This document shows positions 23,397 through 30,725 of a DNA stretch of 36,410 bases, piece by piece. Numbering within the stretch: the first letter of the stretch is position 1; each line of letters starts with the position of its first letter. A program made the position numbers and the translations under genes. Where the stretch lies: NCBI GenBank assembly GCA_002394385.1, contig DGTS01000006.1:1-36410 (forward strand), written 5' to 3'. The notes under the pieces are model-generated. The model was not told the origin of the DNA. It worked only from the letters and a program-made list of their open reading frames with translations, and made no database searches. Source of the DNA: Prevotella sp. UBA4330 (GTDB lineage Bacteria; Bacteroidota; Bacteroidia; Bacteroidales; Bacteroidaceae).

Positions 23397-23660
23397 TTAT
23401 GCTTCAGCCTCTGGAATAACTGAAACTGTACTCTTGTTTTTGCGGCCTTTCTTGAAGTTCACAACACCGTCAACCAGAGCGTAAAGAGTGTCATCCTTAC
23501 CGATGCCTACATTCTCGCCTGGATTATGGTGAGTACCACGCTGGCGAACGATGATGTTGCCTGCGATAACCTTTTGTCCGCCCCAGATTTTCACGCCGAG
23601 TCTTTGTGCAGCACTCTCGCGTCCGTTCTTAGAACTACCAACACCTTTCTTATGTGCCAT
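23397..23660 (-). CDS. rpmA: 50S ribosomal protein L27
   Basis: The 87-residue protein is a full-length L27: MAHKKGVGSSKNGRESAAQR, LGVKIWGGQKVIAGNIIVRQ, then RGTHHNPGENVGIGKDDTLY. It lies at the peptidyl-transferase centre side of the 50S subunit. Unlike Firmicutes L27 it has no cleavable N-terminal extension. It follows rplU by 19 bp, the usual order, and is followed by an intrinsic terminator. Confidence 0.97.
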   Translation of the reverse strand: MAHKKGVGSSKNGRESAAQRLGVKIWGGQKVIAGNIIVRQRGTHHNPGENVGIGKDDTLYALVDGVVNFKKGRKNKSTVSVIPEAEA

Positions 23661-23679
23661 TTCTTGTTCCTCCTCTGTT

Positions 23680-23997
23680 TTAAGCGTTAACTGATTTGAT
23701 TTCTACCTCAGTGTACTGCTGGCGATGACCGTTCTTCTTGCGATAGTCCTTGCGGCGCTTCATCTTGAAGACAATCACCTTGTCGCCCTTTACGAGCGGC
23801 TTCTTCACTTCGGCTACTACTTTGGCACCCTCTACGGTTGGTGCACCTACCGTCACGGCTCCGTCCACATCTACGAGCAGAACCTTGTCAAACTCTACGG
23901 TCTGACCTTCTTCAGCGTCCTTTATATGGTTGACATAGAGTTTCTTTCCCTGCTCAACCTTGAACTGCTGACCGTTAATTTCTACAATTGCGTACAT
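23680..23997 (-). CDS. rplU: 50S ribosomal protein L21
   Basis: The 105-residue protein is a full-length L21, opening MYAIVEINGQQFKVEQGKKL and containing the conserved KMKRRKDYRKKNGHRQQYTE near its end. It binds 23S rRNA in the 50S subunit. It is the first gene of the rplU-rpmA unit. The transcript starts near a TACCTTTG box (24117-24124), leaving a leader of about 110 nt. Confidence 0.97.
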   Translation of the reverse strand: MYAIVEINGQQFKVEQGKKLYVNHIKDAEEGQTVEFDKVLLVDVDGAVTVGAPTVEGAKVVAEVKKPLVKGDKVIVFKMKRRKDYRKKNGHRQQYTEVEIKSVNA

Positions 23998-24124
23998 TTA
24001 TTTATTTGTAAAACGGGTTTTTCCGCAAGGCGGACATGCTTAGTGCTGCCTCTTTACCGAGCCTCCACGGACTATATAAAATATCAAAATTCAGTCGATA
24101 ATTTGCAAATCGGCTGCAAAGGTA
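23998..24124 (-). promoter_or_regulatory. rplU promoter and 5' leader
   Basis: The -7 box TACCTTTG (minus strand, 24117-24124) precedes a leader that contains a small hairpin TCCGC-CTT-GCGGA (24034 to 24022) and a GC-rich segment before it. A ribosomal-protein autoregulatory leader is possible but no known motif is recognised. The promoter is well supported; the leader function is a guess. Confidence 0.6.
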
Positions 24125-24316
24125 CTACTTTTTTTTCTTTCTTCCAAATATTTTTCGGTAATTATACAATTAAAACTTTCGCACGCTTCGCATGCTTAAG
24201 GAGTAGAGGAGTTCAGTGGTTTGGGAGTATAGACGACACATTTCAGGTTGTCCGCCACCGACACATGGTATCGCGTAAGAACTGACCGATGGTGGGTTAT
24301 ATACCTTCCGGGTTGT

Positions 24317-24418
24317 AAAAGGTGTCTTTTCGGGTAGCGAAAGATATGCTTTCGAGGTGAGAAAGATGTGCTTTCGGGGTGTGAAAGGTATGCTTTCGGA
24401 ACGTGAAAGGTGCTATTT
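24317..24418 (+). repeat. Array of five 22-bp mini-hairpin repeats
   Basis: Units start at 24317, 24339, 24361, 24383 and 24405, an exact 22-bp period. Each carries a short palindrome such as GAAAG-ATATG-CTTTC; the first is AAAAG-GTGT-CTTTT, keeping the pairing with changed bases. G-rich 7-bp spacers separate them. The last, degenerate unit overlaps the stop codon of the DUF2400 gene on the opposite strand. A similar array is at 32246-32346. The rest of the gap 24125-24316 shows no feature beyond a near-palindrome around 24178-24194. Confidence 0.85.
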
Positions 24419-25135
24419 GTTAACGCCGTAGCCGAAGAGTGCGAAATCGCCCTTCAGCGGGTCATCTGGGAAAATGTCCCTCATTCGGGCTGTAAGGCGA
24501 AGGGCAGATGACATGGAGGTGCTTTTCGTGTTGAGCAGCCCCATTGCGCAAGCCTCCTGCAAGACATGCGTGTCCATCGGCATTATAAGCGTGCGCTTGT
24601 CTATGAAATCCCATAGTCCGAGGTCAACGGGCGAATTGTCTCTCACCATCCATCTTAGGAACATGCAAATGCGCTTGCATGATGATTTCGCATCTTTAGG
24701 AACAATGACCTCGATGCCGTGACTGGAGAAATATGACGTTATGGTTTCGATGGCTTCCATGCCAGTTCTCACACCGTTGCCGAACAAATATCTGCCCAAG
24801 GAACCATGTTTATGTATTAGTTCGCGATATGCTTTTAAGAATCTGTTCATCAGGGAGTTGGAATAAAGACGATAATAGCAGTCGCCGTTGTCTGGTATGT
24901 CGTCTTCAAAGCGTCCGCCTTTGAGCCAATCATATACATTTCCCTTTGAGCAATCAAGGATGTATTGTATCTTCGGAAAGAACTGCTTGCGCGAGCCATA
25001 ACTAAGGCATGAGGCGATGAATGCCAACGTCTCTTGGTTCGGTTCGCCTTTCACTTGATGCATAAACCATGAAGGGTCGCCGTTAAGGAATTCCTTCGTC
25101 TCATATTTTTCTGCCAGTTCTTTCAGTCTTTCCAT
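24413..25135 (-). CDS. TIGR02757/DUF2400 family protein
   Basis: The 240-residue protein matches the TIGR02757 family common in Bacteroidetes: early DPSWFMHQ, then TLAFIASCLSYGSRKQFFPK, CMFLRWMVRDNSPVDLGLWD, and MPMDTHVLQEACAMGLL. The pattern of helices and the conserved late PMDTHV resembles helix-hairpin-helix DNA glycosylase-like folds, but the function is not established. The stop codon lies in the last unit of the 22-bp repeat array, so the C-terminal residues GVNK may be repeat-influenced. It is downstream of uxaB by 74 bp. Confidence 0.85.
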   Translation of the reverse strand: MERLKELAEKYETKEFLNGDPSWFMHQVKGEPNQETLAFIASCLSYGSRKQFFPKIQYILDCSKGNVYDWLKGGRFEDDIPDNGDCYYRLYSNSLMNRFLKAYRELIHKHGSLGRYLFGNGVRTGMEAIETITSYFSSHGIEVIVPKDAKSSCKRICMFLRWMVRDNSPVDLGLWDFIDKRTLIMPMDTHVLQEACAMGLLNTKSTSMSSALRLTARMRDIFPDDPLKGDFALFGYGVNK

Positions 25136-25153
25136 GCCACACTATGTTATAAA

Positions 25154-25198
25154 GAGAAAAGGGAGATAAAAGTAAATCCCCCTTTAACTCCCTTTCTC
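25154..25198 (-). terminator. Terminator-like inverted repeat after uxaB
   Basis: GAGAAAAGGGAG (25154-25165) pairs with CTCCCTTTCTC (25188-25198) with one bulged A around a 22-nt loop, 11 bp after the uxaB stop and 18 bp before the DUF2400 start. Without a strong U-tract it is a moderate candidate. Confidence 0.5.
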
Positions 25199-25209
25199 AA
25201 TTTATTATA

Positions 25210-26697
25210 TTACAGGATGCTCTTTACTGTCTCGAGCATGCCCTTTGCCTGTATGTCGTTGAGGAAACCTGTAACCATGTCTGTGAGTCCAGGTATCTCG
25301 TTCAGGTCGCCATGCTCGCCCCAGATGAGGTCTTTTGCTGCCAGTACGCCTTCTGCCACCTTGCGGGTGTCGCCTGTTGCCCAGAGGTTCTTCAGCAGGT
25401 CCATAATCTCCTGTGCGTCGTTTGGTACTATCTCTGCGCCGTCGGCACGCTTGCCACCTTTATAATATGTAATGATGGCTGCAAGTCCGAGAACGAGTCC
25501 CTTGGGCAGTTCGCCCTTGCGCTCCAGATAAATCTTCAGACCGGGCAGGTCGCGAGTCTGGTACTTCGGGAATGAGTTCAGCATGATGCTGGTCACCTGG
25601 TGGTCAACGTATGGGTTGTTGAAGCGCTCCAGCACGTCGCTGGCAAACTGCTGCAACTCGTCCATAGGCAGGTTGAGCGTCTGCATCAGTTCGTCGAACT
25701 GAACCTTGTGGATGTACTTTCCTATCACCTCGTGGTTGCATGCGTCACGAACGATGTCAACTCCTGAGAGATAAGCCACAGGCGAGAGAACGGTGTGAGG
25801 ACCGTTGAGCAGTGTCACCTTGCGCTCGTGGTAAGGCTTCTCGCTCTCTGCTATGAGCACGTGCAGGCCAGCCTTCTCTGCTGGGAATTCAGCACGCAGT
25901 TCCTCGATGCTCATGTTTGTGGGTTTCTCAATTACCCAAAGGTGGAATATCTCTGCCTGAACAACGAGGTTGTCCTTATAACTGATTTTCTGTTGTATGT
26001 CGGCAATCTCCTTGCGTGGGAATCCGGGAACGATGCGGTCAACGAGAGTAGCGCAAACATAGTTGTATTTCTCAAACCACTCCTTGAATCCTTCGTAGTC
26101 ACTTCCTAAATCTTCTTTCCAGAGTTCGATGTACTTCTCGATGCACTCCTTCAGGTGATGTCCATTGAGGAATATGAGTTCGCACGGCATGATGATGAGT
26201 CCCTTCTTCGGGTCGCCGTTGAATGTCTGATAGCGGCGATAGAGCAACTGAACGAGTTTGCCGGGATAACTGCTTGCCGGTGCGTCAGACAGTTTGCATG
26301 CAGGGTCGAAAGCGATGCCTGCCTCAGTGGTGTTAGAGATGACGAACCTTATCTCTGGCTGGTCGGCAAGCGCCATGTAAGCCCAGTTCTGTGAATATGG
26401 GTTCAGCGCGCGGCTGATAACGTCGATGCGAGTGAGAGAGTTCACTGCCTCGCCGTTCTGACGTCCCTGAAGGTTGACGTGATAGAGGCAGTCCTGACCA
26501 TTGAGCCAGTCAACCATGCCTTTTTCGATAGGTTGTACTACTACAACAGAGCCGTTGAAGTCGGTCTTCTGGTCCATGTTCCACACAATCCAGTCAACGA
26601 AAGCGCGGAGGAAATTACCTTCACCAAACTGGATAATCTTCTCGGGCATAACGCTCTTCGGAGCAGTACGCTTGTTTAGTTCTTTAAGTCTTGTCAT
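25210..26697 (-). CDS. uxaB: Tagaturonate reductase (altronate oxidoreductase) of the mannitol dehydrogenase family
   Basis: The 495-residue NAD-dependent polyol dehydrogenase-like enzyme belongs to galacturonate catabolism, reducing tagaturonate to altronate. It has the N-terminal Rossmann start KIIQFGEGNFLRAFVDWIVW, the family segments RFVISNTTEAGIAF, CELIFLNGHHLKE and DRIVPGFP, and the C-terminal HERKVTLLNGPHTVLSPVAY with the catalytic Lys of the KxxxxN(G/A)xH motif. Length fits UxaB. No other uronate genes are next to it; the divergent gene is dapA. A TACCTTTG box lies about 47 bp upstream of its start. Confidence 0.88.
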   Translation of the reverse strand: MTRLKELNKRTAPKSVMPEKIIQFGEGNFLRAFVDWIVWNMDQKTDFNGSVVVVQPIEKGMVDWLNGQDCLYHVNLQGRQNGEAVNSLTRIDVISRALNPYSQNWAYMALADQPEIRFVISNTTEAGIAFDPACKLSDAPASSYPGKLVQLLYRRYQTFNGDPKKGLIIMPCELIFLNGHHLKECIEKYIELWKEDLGSDYEGFKEWFEKYNYVCATLVDRIVPGFPRKEIADIQQKISYKDNLVVQAEIFHLWVIEKPTNMSIEELRAEFPAEKAGLHVLIAESEKPYHERKVTLLNGPHTVLSPVAYLSGVDIVRDACNHEVIGKYIHKVQFDELMQTLNLPMDELQQFASDVLERFNNPYVDHQVTSIMLNSFPKYQTRDLPGLKIYLERKGELPKGLVLGLAAIITYYKGGKRADGAEIVPNDAQEIMDLLKNLWATGDTRKVAEGVLAAKDLIWGEHGDLNEIPGLTDMVTGFLNDIQAKGMLETVKSIL

Positions 26698-26743
26698 GAT
26701 TTGTCTTAGTAATTTAATATTAGATGTTTGTTAATTCTGATTG

Positions 26744-26751
26744 CAAAGGTA
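26744..26751 (-). promoter_or_regulatory. -7 box of the uxaB promoter
   Basis: TACCTTTG on the minus strand, 47 bp before the uxaB ATG. It diverges from the dapA promoter; the two -7 boxes are 116 bp apart. Confidence 0.6.
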
Positions 26752-26844
26752 GTAAATTCCCCTTTAAGTTGATGCAACTTTATGCGTTAAAATAACGTAA
26801 ACCTTTGCGCTGCTTTCAAAATGCGCAAAAAACGAACTTCTTTT

Positions 26845-26875
26845 TTTGTCAATTGAATATAAAATAGTAATTTTG
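26845..26875 (+). promoter_or_regulatory. dapA promoter
   Basis: TTTG at 26845-26848 and TAATTTTG at 26868-26875 with a 19-bp spacer give a full Bacteroidetes housekeeping promoter, 25 bp before the dapA ATG. Confidence 0.8.
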
Positions 26876-26900
26876 CAAACGAAATTATCATAATCATCTT

Positions 26901-27785
26901 ATGGCACATAATATATTCAAAGGCCTTGGCATTGCGCTTGTCACACCTTTTACCAGTGATGGACAAGTGGATTATACCGCGCTGAAAAGGCTTGTTGACT
27001 ATCAGATAAACAACGGAGCAGACTTCTTTTGCATTCTCGCCACTACGGGCGAGACACCCACACTGACCGCCGACGAGAAGGCTCGTATCAAGGAACTTGT
27101 TGTTGACACCGTCCAGGGACGCGTGCCCATTCTGATGGGTTGTGGCGGAAATAACACCGCGTCGGTTGTTGAAGAATTGCGTACGGGCGATTTTAAGGGC
27201 ATCGACGGTGTGCTTAGCGTCTGCCCTTATTATAACAAGCCGTCGCAAGAGGGGCTTTATCAGCACTTCAAGACGATAGCCGAAGCAACGAAGTTGCCCG
27301 TGGTGCTTTATAATGTTCCTGGCAGGACAGGCGTTAACCTTAAGGCGGAAACCACTGTCCGCTTGGCTCGCGACTGTCAGAACATCGTGGCCATCAAGGA
27401 AGCGGGTGGCAGTCTGGAACAGGTTGACGAGATTATAAAGAACAAGCCTCGCGACTTTGATGTCATTAGCGGCGACGATGCGCTCACTTATCCCATGGTG
27501 GCATGCGGAGCCGTGGGCGTTATCAGCGTGATAGGCAACGCTTTGCCGCGCGAGTTCTCGAAGATGCTCCGTCTTGAGATGAGGGGTGAGTTTGAAGGTG
27601 CGCTGAAGATACATCACCACTTCACCGATTTGTTCTGCCTTCTTTTCGTCGATGGCAATCCCGCGGGAGTCAAGGCGATGCTCTCGGAGATGGGCTTTAT
27701 CGAGAATGTGCTTCGTCTGCCTCTCGTGCCTACGCGCCTTACAACGCTTCAGAGGATATCGGTAAAAATAAAGGAATTATTATAA
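26901..27785 (+). CDS. dapA: 4-hydroxy-tetrahydrodipicolinate synthase
   Basis: The 294-residue TIM-barrel lyase condenses pyruvate and aspartate semialdehyde in the lysine/diaminopimelate pathway. Family residues are visible: ATTGETPTLTADEK (the active-site Thr pair), YYNKPSQEGLYQHF, VVLYNVPGRTGVN (Tyr of the proton relay) and the Schiff-base Lys in VAIKEAGGS. The length is standard. Its promoter overlaps the intergenic region with uxaB. An AraC-type gene follows after 9 bp and is probably cotranscribed. Confidence 0.95.
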   Translation: MAHNIFKGLGIALVTPFTSDGQVDYTALKRLVDYQINNGADFFCILATTGETPTLTADEKARIKELVVDTVQGRVPILMGCGGNNTASVVEELRTGDFKGIDGVLSVCPYYNKPSQEGLYQHFKTIAEATKLPVVLYNVPGRTGVNLKAETTVRLARDCQNIVAIKEAGGSLEQVDEIIKNKPRDFDVISGDDALTYPMVACGAVGVISVIGNALPREFSKMLRLEMRGEFEGALKIHHHFTDLFCLLFVDGNPAGVKAMLSEMGFIENVLRLPLVPTRLTTLQRISVKIKELL

Positions 27786-27794
27786 AACTTACCA

Positions 27795-28682
27795 ATGGTG
27801 ATAGACAGAAGGGTGATACATGAGATAACGCCGCTGATGAGCAAGGATGTCCTGTATATTGCTGACAGGCGTAAGAAAGAATTCACTTATCCTATACACA
27901 ACCATGAGGTTTTCGAACTAAACTTCGTGGAGCATGCTCCTGGCGTGAGACGCATTGTGGGCGACAGTTCTGAAGTTATTGGCGAGTACGACCTTGTTCT
28001 CATCACAAGTCCCGACCTCGAGCATGTCTGGGAGCAGAACACATGCAAAAGCGAAGACATACGCGAGGTGACCGTACAGTTTGATTTCGGAATGACAGAC
28101 GACACCATCTTCTGTCGCAATCCCTTTATAAGTGTTCGCCGAATGATGAGCGAGGCGCGCAAGGGACTTAGTTTCCCGCTCAGCGCCATTATGAAGGTTT
28201 ACAACAAGATAGACACCCTGAGCCAGGTAAAGGATGGCTTCTACGCCTTTATACAGTTCATGGAGATTCTTTACGAACTGTCTCTTTGTGACGGCGCTCG
28301 CACCCTTGCCTCTACGAGTTATGCCAAGATTGCCGTCGAGGACGATAGCCGCAGAGTGCTAAAGGTGAAGAACTTTATCGCTAATAACTATATGGACGAA
28401 CTGAGACTGGCACAACTTGCCGACATTGCTGGCATGAGTTCCAGCGCCTTCAGCCGTTTCTTCAAGTCTCACACGGGACATAAACTCTCCGACTATATCA
28501 TTGATATCCGTCTCGGGTATGCTGCCCGCATGCTCGTCGATACCAATCGTACAATTTCTGAGATATGCTATGACTGTGGTTTCAACAACCTCAGCAACTT
28601 CAACCGTATATTCAAACGCAAGAAAGGATGTGCTCCCAGCGAGTTCCGCGAGAACTATCACAAGACAAGAATTATTGTGTGA
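27795..28682 (+). CDS. AraC-family transcriptional regulator
   Basis: The 295-residue regulator has a cupin-like sensor domain (about 25-150: FTYPIHNHEVFELNFVEHAP, VLITSPDLEHVWEQN) and a double HTH AraC domain (about 190-290). The HTH contains RLAQLADIAGMSSSAFSRFF with KSHTGHKLSDYIIDIRLGYA and the signature ISEICYDCGFNNLSNFNRIF. Such proteins bind a ligand in the cupin domain and activate promoters nearby; targets may include carbohydrate genes. It follows dapA with a 9-bp gap, an unusual partner. The ligand is unknown. Confidence 0.92.
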   Translation: MVIDRRVIHEITPLMSKDVLYIADRRKKEFTYPIHNHEVFELNFVEHAPGVRRIVGDSSEVIGEYDLVLITSPDLEHVWEQNTCKSEDIREVTVQFDFGMTDDTIFCRNPFISVRRMMSEARKGLSFPLSAIMKVYNKIDTLSQVKDGFYAFIQFMEILYELSLCDGARTLASTSYAKIAVEDDSRRVLKVKNFIANNYMDELRLAQLADIAGMSSSAFSRFFKSHTGHKLSDYIIDIRLGYAARMLVDTNRTISEICYDCGFNNLSNFNRIFKRKKGCAPSEFRENYHKTRIIV

Positions 28683-28797
28683 TGTTCTGAATGCAAGTTC
28701 AGAAAGAGCATTGATGTCTCTGCTTGATATAAGAAAAGAAAGGTTGATAATACTAAAAAAATATTCTTTCAGTTGCCGTTATTTAATAAAATTTCGG

Positions 28798-28805
28798 TAA
28801 CTTTG
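28798..28805 (+). promoter_or_regulatory. -7 box before the PurF-like gene
   Basis: TAACTTTG fits the consensus and lies 27 bp upstream of the ATG at 28833. It excludes the upstream in-frame ATG at 28773 as start of this transcript. A GTTG 22 bp upstream may be a poor -33 box. Confidence 0.65.
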
Positions 28806-28832
28806 CGACCTCTAAAAACATACGATAATACA

Positions 28833-30251
28833 ATGGGCGGTTTTTTTGGAACAATTTCGGTAAAAGATTGTGTTAACGATCTGTTCTACGGAACAGACTA
28901 CAATTCTCATCTTGGCACTAAGCGTGCCGGTATTGCAACCTTCAACAAGGAGCATGGCTTCTCTCGCTCCATTCACTCGCTCGAACGCGACTATTTCCGT
29001 TCACGCTTTGAGAAAGAACTTGACGGCTTCTCGGGTAATGCCGGCATAGGAGTCATCAGCGACACCGACCCGCAACCAATTCTCATCAACTCTCATCTTG
29101 GACGATATGCGGTAGTAACGGTTGCTAAAGTGAACAATCTTCGAGAGATTGCACAAGAACTTCTGGAGAAAAGAATGCACCTCAGCGAGATGAGCGCAAA
29201 CAACATCAATCAGACCGAACTTATCGCATTGCTCATCAATATGGGTGACACCTTCGAGGACGGCATCCGTTTGGTGTATGAGAAGGTGAAAGGCTCGTGC
29301 TCTATGCTCTTGCTTACCGAGAACGGAATAATCGCCGCCCGTGACGCTCTGGGACGCACCCCCATAGTAATAGGGCAGAAAGATGGGGCTTACGCCGCCA
29401 CAAGCGAGACAACAGCACTGCCCAATCTTGAATATAAACCGATAAAAGATGTCGGGCCAGGAGAGATTGTCCGAATCACAACCGACGGAATAGAGGTTTT
29501 GAAGAAACCCTATAGCAAGTGCCAGATATGCTCTTTCCTTTGGGTGTATTATGGATTTCCGGCAAGCGACTTCGAAGGAGTGAACACCGAGTATGTGCGC
29601 GAGTGCAACGGAAAGGCCATGGGAGAGGAAGACGATACCGAAGCAGATTGTGTCTGCGGAATACCCGATAGCGGTGTGGGAACTGCGATCGGATATGCGG
29701 AAGGACACAAAATACCGTACAAACGCGCTGTACTGAAATACACACCTACATGGCCTAGAAGTTTCACACCAGGCAACCAGAGCCGCCGCGCACTTGTAGC
29801 AAAGATGAAACTTATACCTAATCGCTCGCTTCTTAAAGACCAACGCATCGTGATGTGTGACGACTCTATCGTTCGCGGAACCCAGTTGCGCGACAATGTT
29901 CGCACCTTCTTCGAATATGGAGCAAAAGAAGTGCATGCCCGCATTTCGTGCCCGCCCCTTGTATATGCTTGCCCGTTCATCGGGTTCACGGCATCAAAGA
30001 GTGAATTGGAACTCATTACACGCCGTGTAATAAAAGATTTCGAAGGAGACGAAAACAAAGACTTGGAGAAATATGCAACCACCGATTCTCCACAATACAA
30101 ACGTATGGTTGAGGAGATAGGCAAGCGTCTGGGACTCTCAAGCGTTAAGTTTAACAAGATAGAGACGCTGATAAAGGCGATAGGAATGCCTAAGGAGCGT
30201 GTCTGCACGCATTGTTTCGACGGCTCAAGTTATTTCTTTGAGAAAGAATAA
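28833..30251 (+). CDS. PurF-like amidophosphoribosyltransferase paralogue lacking the N-terminal catalytic Cys
   Basis: The 472-residue protein has the class II glutamine amidotransferase plus phosphoribosyltransferase layout of PurF. It starts MGGFFGTISVKDCVNDLFYG, so the residue after Met is Gly, not the Cys nucleophile needed after Met removal. The NTN-type helix and NSHLGTKRAGIATF are conserved. The PRPP-binding loop IVMCDDSIVRGTQL (about 338-351) is intact, as are Cys candidates for the Fe-S cluster: about 230/233, ISCPPLVYACPF, and VCTHCFDGSS near the end. This group occurs across Bacteroidetes. Loss of the nucleophile suggests ammonia-dependent or other activity; this is inference. MgtC and ComEC follow on the same strand. 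Confidence 0.85.
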   Translation: MGGFFGTISVKDCVNDLFYGTDYNSHLGTKRAGIATFNKEHGFSRSIHSLERDYFRSRFEKELDGFSGNAGIGVISDTDPQPILINSHLGRYAVVTVAKVNNLREIAQELLEKRMHLSEMSANNINQTELIALLINMGDTFEDGIRLVYEKVKGSCSMLLLTENGIIAARDALGRTPIVIGQKDGAYAATSETTALPNLEYKPIKDVGPGEIVRITTDGIEVLKKPYSKCQICSFLWVYYGFPASDFEGVNTEYVRECNGKAMGEEDDTEADCVCGIPDSGVGTAIGYAEGHKIPYKRAVLKYTPTWPRSFTPGNQSRRALVAKMKLIPNRSLLKDQRIVMCDDSIVRGTQLRDNVRTFFEYGAKEVHARISCPPLVYACPFIGFTASKSELELITRRVIKDFEGDENKDLEKYATTDSPQYKRMVEEIGKRLGLSSVKFNKIETLIKAIGMPKERVCTHCFDGSSYFFEKE

Positions 30252-30265
30252 ACATAAAATGTAAT

Positions 30266-30721
30266 ATGGATCTTGTGTTGCGCATTTTCATAGCAGGTGT
30301 ACTCGGCGGCCTGATAGGTCTCGAACGCGAGTACAGAGGCAAGGCTGCTGGTTTCCGAACCCATTTTCTCGTGGCTTTGGGAAGTGCCTTGTTTATGGTG
30401 CTTTCAATGTATGGATTTGAGGAGGTGCGCACGTTGCCAAACATGTCGGTCGATCCATCGCGTGTCGCTTCACAAATTGTGTCTGGCATAGGTTTTATCG
30501 GTGCGGGCGCAATTATTTTCCAAAAGAAGATACACGGACTGACAACGGCTGCCGGAGTATGGGTTACGGCAGCGGTGGGAATGACATGTGGCTCGTCCCT
30601 TTATTTGTTGGCGGTTTCTACAACGGTCATCGTGCTCATCTGTCTTGAGGCTGAGTGGTTCCTGCTTAGGAACACTAAACGGAAAAAAGAAGATGAGGAC
30701 AGTTTAGAAGAAGGGGAATAA
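30266..30721 (+). CDS. MgtC/SapB-family membrane protein
   Basis: The 151-residue inner-membrane protein has four to five hydrophobic helices and the MgtC/SapB core: FIAGVLGGLIGLEREYRGKA, AGFRTHFLVALGSALFMVLS, and IVSGIGFIGAGAIIFQKKIH with LTTAAGVWVTAAVGMTCGS. The R-x-x-G-x-R-T-H segment is diagnostic. The end (RNTKRKKEDEDSLEEGE) is charged and cytoplasmic. It lacks the soluble ACT-like C-terminal domain of longer MgtC proteins. It starts 14 bp after the PurF-like gene and ends 4 bp before comEC. Confidence 0.9.
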   Translation: MDLVLRIFIAGVLGGLIGLEREYRGKAAGFRTHFLVALGSALFMVLSMYGFEEVRTLPNMSVDPSRVASQIVSGIGFIGAGAIIFQKKIHGLTTAAGVWVTAAVGMTCGSSLYLLAVSTTVIVLICLEAEWFLLRNTKRKKEDEDSLEEGE

Positions 30722-30725
30722 CACC

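Noticed and set aside
24317..24418. CRISPR-like array
   Set aside because: Period is only 22 bp, spacers are about 7 bp and similar to one another, and no cas genes are present.
26787..27620. 277-codon open frame on the minus strand
   Set aside because: It is antisense to dapA and extends through the dapA and uxaB promoters; no family resemblance.
29001..29936. 311-codon open frame on the minus strand
   Set aside because: It is antisense to the PurF-like gene, has no recognisable domain and its composition follows from the codons of the real gene.
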